64,000 nt of DNA from Bugula neritina (Eukaryota > Bryozoa > Gymnolaemata > Cheilostomatida > Bugulidae): positions 5,949,389 to 6,013,388 of the forward strand of contig OZ037772.1 in the NCBI GenBank assembly GCA_964035545.1, written 5' to 3'. The notes below the pieces were generated by a model, which searched no databases, had not been told where the DNA came from, and saw only the letters and a program-made list of their open reading frames with translations. Position numbers and translations under genes: made by a program. This document shows positions 57,405 through 64,000 of the stretch, in pieces (positions within the stretch are counted from its first letter, which is position 1; every line of letters begins with the position of its first letter).

Positions 57405-57665
57405 AATTTGCAAAAGGAGATTTGGACATATACGCAGAAGAGAGAAAGATGATGATACCAGAAGAGTGCATGAAATGAAAGTTTCAGGAAAGAGAAACCG
57501 GGACGCCCAAAGCATAAATAGCATGATACAATCAGAAAAGACCTCCAATCCTGTTCCCTTAACGAAGAAGACACTCAGGACAGGGCTAGGTGGAGAAGCC
57601 TAATCGAGCTAGGCCTCCGGCAGCCACACGCTACCCGAACAGGACCAAGCGGAGATAAGCGAGAA
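57405..57665 (+). pseudogene. LINE reverse-transcriptase C-terminal remnant, frameshifted
   Basis: Plus strand encodes RRFGHIRRREKDDDTRRVHE, then GKRNR, and after a frameshift GRPKHK and RKDLQ-like and RARWRSLIELG segments. This FGH...GKR.RGRP...D pattern is the tail seen after the reverse transcriptase of many non-LTR retrotransposons in animals. A stop and a frame change show it is dead. No 5' part is seen nearby. Confidence 0.65.
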
Positions 57666-58570
57666 CTTGGAATTTGCAGAATAACTTTGCAATGTAATCT
57701 TATGAACTATTCCATTGTACATGCATATTGTCATATTATAAAAATATAATTTATATATATGCAATATTTTATTATATTTATATATATTACATTATATAAT
57801 TTATTATATAAGTTATTGTAACATATTATGGTTTGCCATATAAAAAAACAGTATTGATAACTTCTGCACTTTTAGTTGCAGAAGTATAATAAATAACAGA
57901 ACTGTGAAATAATATTCCTACTGCAGTGACTTTCAACATTCAATTGTAATGAATGATATTATATTTTTCTAACTATATATATATTATATATTATTTGAAC
58001 TTGCATATAAGCTTTATATTGCCTTAATGAGTTTATGTAATTAGCAGTCCCATGTTATGATGCTTATGTGATTCACATGCATGTAATATAATATTATGTT
58101 TTGAGCTTATAGAAAAAAAATATATATTTAAGCGAGTACACAACTCCAATTTACACTCTGTGGACTCTTGTGTACTGCAAGGTACACCATATCAACTTTT
58201 TGGCTGTTTAGTTGCTTTTCTCAACCCAGACCAGCTGGTACCAGTTTATAAAACTTTTCCAATGCTTCTACCAAAGTGTGATATATGCATTGTTACACAT
58301 AATTTTGCATAAATAAGATGGTAGTTGAAAGATATTATGCACATATATTTAATGTTGTAATAGGCTATATAACTCACGTCAGTTATTCTGAATGTCATAT
58401 TGGTGTAATAAATGCAATTAGCATGAGCTGTAGGGTTCATCATTTATTTTTATCAGCAAAATAGCATTGCATCTATAATGTGTTTGGAAATATGGCTACA
58501 TTGTCTAAATTACCTATAATGTAAATACTAAGGATGATGGGATAATTTATTAGCATATTTACTCTTGCAT

Positions 58571-58578
58571 ATATATAC

Positions 58579-58664
<86 letters not shown>
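58571..58664. repeat. AT microsatellite, intergenic
   Basis: Long run of AT units with a few AC interruptions at the left end (acatatatatacat). Confidence 0.9.
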
Positions 58665-58666
<2 letters not shown>

Positions 58667-59186
58667 TCAAGTTCTTGATACTATGATCGCTGCAAGATCA
58701 ATTTTTCTTTTATCATTTGCTTAGCGAAAATCTCTCATTAATTGCAAGAAAAGCAAAAAACTAAATTTTTTAACTTAGATTTTATAAGTATGAAATACAC
58801 ACTGAAACTTGTAATAAAGGTCAACTGATGTGGCAACGATTGGGTTATATTTTAGTAACTTCTGAATAACAATAATTCATAAACGTGATAACTTCAAGGA
58901 GTGAAAACAAGTATAGCAGTTAATACGATATGCATGGTAATACGATATGTTGATACGATATAATGGTAATATGATATGATAATACGATATGATAATAATA
59001 TAAAGGTCTTTTGCCACTTAGAAGTTGTATACCGTAAGTCTATTTCATTTTTCGACTTGACTATAATTTTACGGAATTGACTATTTTGTAGAATGTTTAG
59101 CTATGTATTTCCTAAAACTAATTTAGCTTTCAAATGGTAACAAAATTGTTCATGGTGGCGAAAGGAAGCTAGATCTCAGCAGCTAG

Positions 59187-59400
59187 TGTGTAGAGTGTAG
59201 TGTGTAGAGTGTAGTGTGTAGTGCGTAGAGTGTAGTGTGTAGAGTGTAGTGTGTAGAGTGTAGTGTGTAGAGTGTAGTGTGTAGTGTGTAGTGTAGTGTG
59301 TAGTGTGTAGAGTGTAGTGTGTAGTGTAGTGTGTAGAGTGTAGTGTGTAGGGTGTAGAGTGTAGTGTGTAGTGTGTAGAGTGTAGTGTGTAGTGTGTAGT
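59187..59400. repeat. gtagtgtgtaga minisatellite
   Basis: About 18 imperfect 12-bp units (gtagtgtgtaga) about 530 bases beyond the stop of the galactosyltransferase. May lie in its 3' UTR, for which I found no canonical poly(A) signal before it. Confidence 0.85.
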
Positions 59401-59926
59401 AAACCTAACACAAATACATATAAAAAAAAGCATTTAAAAAATGTTTATCAGATCTAAATTCTATGTAAAACTATAATAATTAGGAAAATGCCCTTTAACC
59501 TTTGAATTTTCACCGTTAGAAAAACATGGGTGTGTAATGACAAAATATGCAAATTATAATTTGGAAAACTTGTTAGAATTTATAGTAAAACAAACTGTCT
59601 GAGTAGATAGGTGATTATGGAGAAAAGGCTCCTATATCCACAAATAGAACTGTTATATAAGTTAACCAGCATGAATTGATTTTCAATCAAATTTAAAAAA
59701 AGTTATTCAATTTATAACATTTTTGTAAAATGAGCGAGAAATAGAAAAATTGTAGAAAGTAGTCCCAAAAGTTTAGCACCAAGATTATGCTTAAAATTGA
59801 AACACATAGTAAAATTAGTTGCAACACTCTAATTGGCCGAACTCCAGTAACGGATGCAACGATTGGTTGCAAAAAGGTAGTGGATGTAACAGAAAGGTTG
59901 AGAATGTAAGAGACGCTATAATTGGT

Positions 59927-60013
59927 CTACAGTTCTATATGTCCTGCAGGATTGGTCGGTGGCTGCTTGTTTGACATAGAATCACTTGTGCTGTACTGGG
60001 AATCCTTAGAATT
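59927..60013 (-). CDS. Terminal exon of the galactosyltransferase with HIEL retention signal
   Basis: A strong acceptor (TCTTCTTTTAG) opens a 28-codon serine-rich tail in phase 0 that ends GHIEL and TAG at 59927-59929. HIEL is an accepted KDEL-receptor variant (human CES1 ends in it), which fits an ER-lumen enzyme. This supports the exon although the tail itself is not conserved. Confidence 0.7.
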   Translation of the reverse strand, partial: NSKDSQYSTSDSMSNKQPPTNPAGHIEL

Positions 60014-63000
60014 CTAAAAGAAGACAACTCTAATGTAAAACAGAGGTGCGAAATGCAGTTTGTATATATTGTATAAGATTATTATGAAATGATAGAGTTA
60101 GAGGAAACAAGTGGAAATATAAAGGATGAAAATAGCCGAATTATTGAAATTAAACTCAAAATATTACAAAGCGATGATCTTCATTTGGGCAAACGTAAAT
60201 TTATTTATTCCATTTTACGAAGCAGTTGTAGAGCAGAGAGGAAGTGGTAGTAGCGTTATGAGATAGCCTAAGTTCTCTAAAGAAGCTGATATAATGTAGG
60301 TGCACAGACTTATTAAAACCAGTCGTAAATACAACATGATAAAAATGTTTAACACTTTTGGGATCCTTAATGTGACCCGAATAGCCATGCTGGAAAGCAT
60401 TTTGTCAGCCAACGACAGTGTAGCTTCGACTGAGTGAAGGAGAGCTTTAATTGGTTAATTGAAACTGAATTAGGAGTTGTGATTGGTTAATTGGAAGTGA
60501 ATGGTGCATTGTGATTGGTTAGTTTATAATTGTGATGAGCAGCTTCAAAACTGACAGCAAGCTAAGTGAATAGCAAAGAGCAAAAGATTCAAAACTAGAA
60601 CTCTGTATTCTATACGTAGATGGAATGGCACCATTAACACACATATAGATATAGTAGTTGAAAGCAGTGGTCAAACCAACTAAGCTGAGCCAGATCAACT
60701 AAGCTGGGCTAGGCCAACTAAGCTGGGCTAGGCCAACTAAGTAGGCCAGGCCAACCAAGTGGAGCCATATAAATTAAGCTGGGCCAGATCAACTAAGCTG
60801 GGCTAGGCCAACTAAGCTGAACTAGGCCAACTAAGCTGGGCTAGGCCAACTAGGCTGGGCAGGCCACTGAGTAATACTGAGCTATATTGATTAATACTGG
60901 AAAGTTGATTTAATCCAGAAACTATGTAGTAACTTGAAGGAGTTCAACATCACAGCAGATGTTGGCAGTTGACAGCGAGAAGGCTGGGACAAGCTGTGTA
61001 GTCAGCATCACCCAGTAAAGAGAAAAAACATGACACATTTGGTATCTTTTGATCAAATCATAGGCAATGAGTCTAAGTTTGAATTATCTTTACATTTAAA
61101 AGTTCAAATTTCAGTACAAAAACACTTTATAGAAAAAATGGACGCATTCAATATTAAAGGTTAAGTAAAAAGACAGACTCAAGATTTTACAGTCTCTCTC
61201 TTACTTAGTATTCACATAGACTTTATAGCCACAGCTACTATCAAAATATACCAAATCTGTATCGTAAAGCCGAAAAGGAAACTGCTGAAAGTGTTGCTAA
61301 CTGAAATATCGTATAACAACTACAAGTAAACACAGTCACACTCACTTACACCTTATCAATGTGAGTGTAAGTGAGTGTAACCCACACTCAATCAAATCAA
61401 TAATCTTACCAACTGAACCTTGTCCTGTGATGTCAAAAGAAAATCATAGAATAATGCATTTTTTCGGTTCCAATAAAATTTAAAGTCACAAAGTCATAGT
61501 ATAAAATAGTTTCCAAGTCTTCGTTGTCAAACTCAAAGATTTAGAAATTGCTGCATAGGAAGGCTGTGAAACATTACTTGTTGATGAATTCAAAGAAATA
61601 TCAATACTAAAACAGACCATTCCCGTGACATCTACAGTAACACTACATGCAGCCATATTGATGACACACAAACCTCTACAGAGCTGGCTTCCTGTTTAGA
61701 CTCGGTGATGGGCAGAGAATCCTCCGTGTCCGAGACGTATCCCTCTTCACCGATGTACTTGAGTGGCTCCACAAATAGCGGATTGGCCGACAAAGCTGTG
61801 ACATCACGAGGGAAGAATTTCCCCAGCCACTCTTTACTAAAACGACGCAGCAAATAATAACATCGCAGCAAATAATAACAGAAAACTCGTAGTAAGTACT
61901 AGGAGTTGTCCACAACGAGTAGCTAAATGATGCGTAGACCAAAACTTACTAACAAACAACTAGATGATGTATAGAAAAGTAGAGCCCAAGGTGTCTAGTG
62001 ATTCCAGAAATGGCTAAATTTAGCAACGTGAATAATATAGGACACATTGATGTCATTTTCAGTACATCTTTTTAACATTTTGATTCCCATTTAAAATGAC
62101 AACTAAAGCTAAAATTTCACCTTAAACTTTAAATGTTTTTCAACTAAAGTTTAACTTAATTTACTAGGCAATTAAGGATAAACAAATTGATGCCCTTTTC
62201 ATTTCATTTTGGTAACATTCTGATCAAAATTTAAAACAGCAAGTATACTACGTACTTAATTGCCAGGCCTTAAACTTGAAATACTATTTCAGAAAAAATA
62301 AATTTAATTTAATTGACATTAACAACCAAGGTTGAACATAGTAATGTGGAATCGCCATACTTAGTGTGAGCTCCAAACATGATTGGCAGATACTCGTCAA
62401 CTGGTAACATCTTAGCTATTGGATCTTGGGCTAACAACTTCTTCAACCCAGACCGAGTGACGGCATAGCTGAGGGTCCAGTAGGTGTACCTGCATGAACA
62501 ATACATTTACCTGCATAAACAATACATTTACCTGCATAAACAATACATTTACCTGCATAAATAATACATTTACCTGCATGAACAATATATTTACCATCAC
62601 ATTTTTGCATAAAATGAATACAATAGCAATTTATAGTTTGATATAAATACAATGTATCATAATATTAGTTTAATAAAAAATAAAAAGTGAATATTGGAAT
62701 TATCCTCTCTCTGTAAATAAACTTGTACAGATATTAGATGCAACTATTACATAACAATATAGCTGCTTGAAATTTAGATTATACAAACGATTGAGTCAAG
62801 TCAGAGACTTAAGGTTTAAGTTATACTCAGTAAAATAACTTGAATAAAAAATTCTTCAAGATAAATACTTCATTAAATTTAGTGTATGAAAAACCTGAAG
62901 TAATGACAGCTATTTTTAAGATTTATGTGTTTTATAGACAAAACATTGTACTGCGTACTACTAAGAATAAGTAGATTGCAGCAAATTATCTACTATTTCT

Positions 63001-63697
63001 GTCAAAGGAAACCGTCTTGACTAGAACTATACAATACATGAGTAAATGGTGAGAAAACCGACTAGGGAAGTGTGGAACCACTAGGATACAGATGACCTTG
63101 ACCCTTACCCTGGATAGACCAGATGGCGAGAGTTGATCACAAAATCTTCGTTATTCTGCATAATCTTACGGCCAATATATCTACAAATAAACAGATCTAC
63201 TGATAACATAGCAGAGTAAAAAAGCTGCATATTGGAATGGATTTCTGCTGCCAGCAACAACTTAACACAGACGCCAAAACAAGGCGTGTTTGTGCAGAGT
63301 TCATGGGGTTAAAAGTCTGAACGAATACTGCAAAAAGTCTTTTCTGTAGTGATCGAAGTAACTTTACATTTAGAGCTTAATCTACTGATGTAAAGGTTGC
63401 AACTCACTAGTACCATGTTACTGTCTCCTTGATATAACAATTCGCAGTACTAATTATCATTATATTTATAGATCAACACCAGCTGATTTAGCAAAAGGCT
63501 TTAATAAAACTTATAATTGTAATCTAGCATCTACAACTATTACTATTACGTTGCAGGAAATGAACTTACAGCAAGTCCCAGCCGTTAATATGTCTGTCTG
63601 CTTCAGCCATCATTTCATAGAAATACCGAATAAAGTTGACTCTGAATCTCACGTCATCCTCAAATATTAGTATTCTGTTGTATCCCTTCTCCTCCAT
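59927..63697 (-). CDS. COLGALT: Procollagen galactosyltransferase (GLT25 family), 3' half
   Basis: ER-lumen enzyme that adds galactose to hydroxylysine of collagen (family knowledge). Exons in window: 63570-63697, 63109-63180, 62361-62489, 61674-61836, 61410-61424 (microexon, optional), 59927-60013; 594 nt, 197 residues. The 5' part is right of the window. Visible motifs: LIFEDDVRF (Asp-rich donor/metal site), GWDLLYIGRKIMQ, YTYWTLSYAVTRSGLKKLL, AKMLPVDEYLPIMFGAH and PLKYIGEEGYVSDTEDS, all hallmark segments of COLGALT1/2 and CERCAM. It ends AGHIEL, a KDEL-like retention signal in place of the vertebrate RDEL. COLGALT1 and COLGALT2 cannot be told apart in an invertebrate, so the symbol is at family level. 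The introns hold minisatellites, one of which copies a 3' splice site. Confidence 0.9.
60680..60862. repeat. 19-bp minisatellite
   Basis: About nine units of aactaagctgggctaggcc in the last intron of the galactosyltransferase; GC-richer than its surroundings. Confidence 0.85.
61410..61424 (-). CDS. Candidate 15-nt microexon of the galactosyltransferase
   Basis: A 15-nt segment (DKVQL in phase 0) lies between a good acceptor with pyrimidine tract (CTTTTGACATCACAG) and a consensus donor (GTAAGA). It fits in frame between exon 61674-61836 and the terminal exon, and skipping also keeps frame. Could be chance; transcript evidence would decide. Confidence 0.4.
62484..62597. repeat. 21-bp tandem repeat copying a 3' splice site
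   Basis: Five units of tgcataaacaatacatttacc. On the minus strand each unit reads atgcag|gta, the same as the real exon boundary at 62489/62490. Confidence 0.85.
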
Positions 63698-64000
63698 CTG
63701 CAAATATATGTAATAATACTATATATTGTGGGACAGTAAGATACATATTCGGATAATATTAGTATTTTACCTTTAAAAATTTGTATAAATAAAATCAAAC
63801 AACATACAACAAATAAAAACCTACCATAATAAGCATATAATGACTATAAATTTGAATTACATTTAGTAAACAGAGTCAAATATGTATAAAAAATAATAAA
63901 AATATACCACAGTAAATTGTTTTATGTCTTTGATCAATTATGGAACATGATTAAAAGACATAAAACATGACGTAACATGACATACTGTTTTTCAAACACT

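Larger units (their letters stand above)
56174..59926. other. Intergenic: PNUTS upstream region, LINE remnant, satellites
   Basis: Contains the PNUTS promoter side, a weak small-ORF candidate (56684-56914), a decayed LINE (57405-57665), an AT microsatellite (58571-58664) and a minisatellite (59187-59400). Much is very AT-rich. No certain gene. Confidence 0.6.

Noticed and set aside
57157-57471. 104-codon minus-strand frame with a hydrophobic stretch, and a 100-codon plus-strand frame over the same DNA
   Set aside because: Both overlap the LINE remnant edge and AT-rich DNA; no family pattern or splice partners seen.
59169-59433. Open frames of HYTLHTT repeats
   Set aside because: Translation of the 12-bp minisatellite in several frames at once.

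Overview
The window is animal (metazoan) nuclear DNA. It is AT-rich and intron-dense, with GT-AG introns, many short non-autonomous transposons, tRNA-derived SINEs and numerous intronic micro- and minisatellites. The protein families present (a Crumbs/Eyes-shut-type EGF-laminin G protein, eukaryotic glutamine synthetase, PNUTS/PPP1R10 and a GLT25-type collagen galactosyltransferase) point to an invertebrate, probably marine. I cannot name the phylum. Exon models were built by hand from splice signals and reading-phase continuity. Every junction reported here keeps phase.

Region by region, almost all genes are on the minus strand. (1) Positions 1-30297 hold a 42-exon gene, 3' end outside the window. 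It encodes a signal peptide, 27 EGF modules and six laminin G modules (about 2100 residues in window). Its transmembrane or cytoplasmic end would lie left of position 1. (2) Positions 12103-13077, plus strand, hold an intronless 324-residue seven-transmembrane receptor nested in the intron that splits the third laminin G domain. (3) Positions 32501-37815 (5' noncoding exon near 39.0 kb, TATA-like box at 39059-39067) hold cytosolic-type glutamine synthetase, complete in 8 coding exons, 368 residues. (4) Positions 40566-56173 hold PNUTS, complete in 16 coding exons, 759 residues, with a TFIIS-N-like N-terminus, an RVSW PP1-docking motif and a C-terminal CCCH zinc finger. (5) Positions 59927-63697 hold the 3' half of a procollagen galactosyltransferase (GLT25/COLGALT) ending in the ER-retention-like tetrapeptide HIEL. 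Its 5' half lies right of the window.

The neighbours show no obvious common pathway. They form a normal syntenic block: a cell-surface polarity/eye-type protein, nitrogen metabolism, a nuclear PP1 regulator and collagen glycosylation. Intergenic stretches (30.3-32.4, 39.1-40.2 and 56.2-59.9 kb) contain repeats, AT-rich DNA and a decayed LINE. I see no bacterial features, CRISPR arrays, rRNAs or functional tRNAs.

The most interesting signals are the nested GPCR, the six-laminin-G architecture, repeats placed at splice sites (a 21-bp tandem repeat multiplying a 3' splice site, an AT microsatellite at an acceptor, a perfect hairpin at a NAGNAG acceptor), a head-to-head SINE pair, a 359-nt pure purine tract, a possible 15-nt microexon, and several foldback/MITE families.
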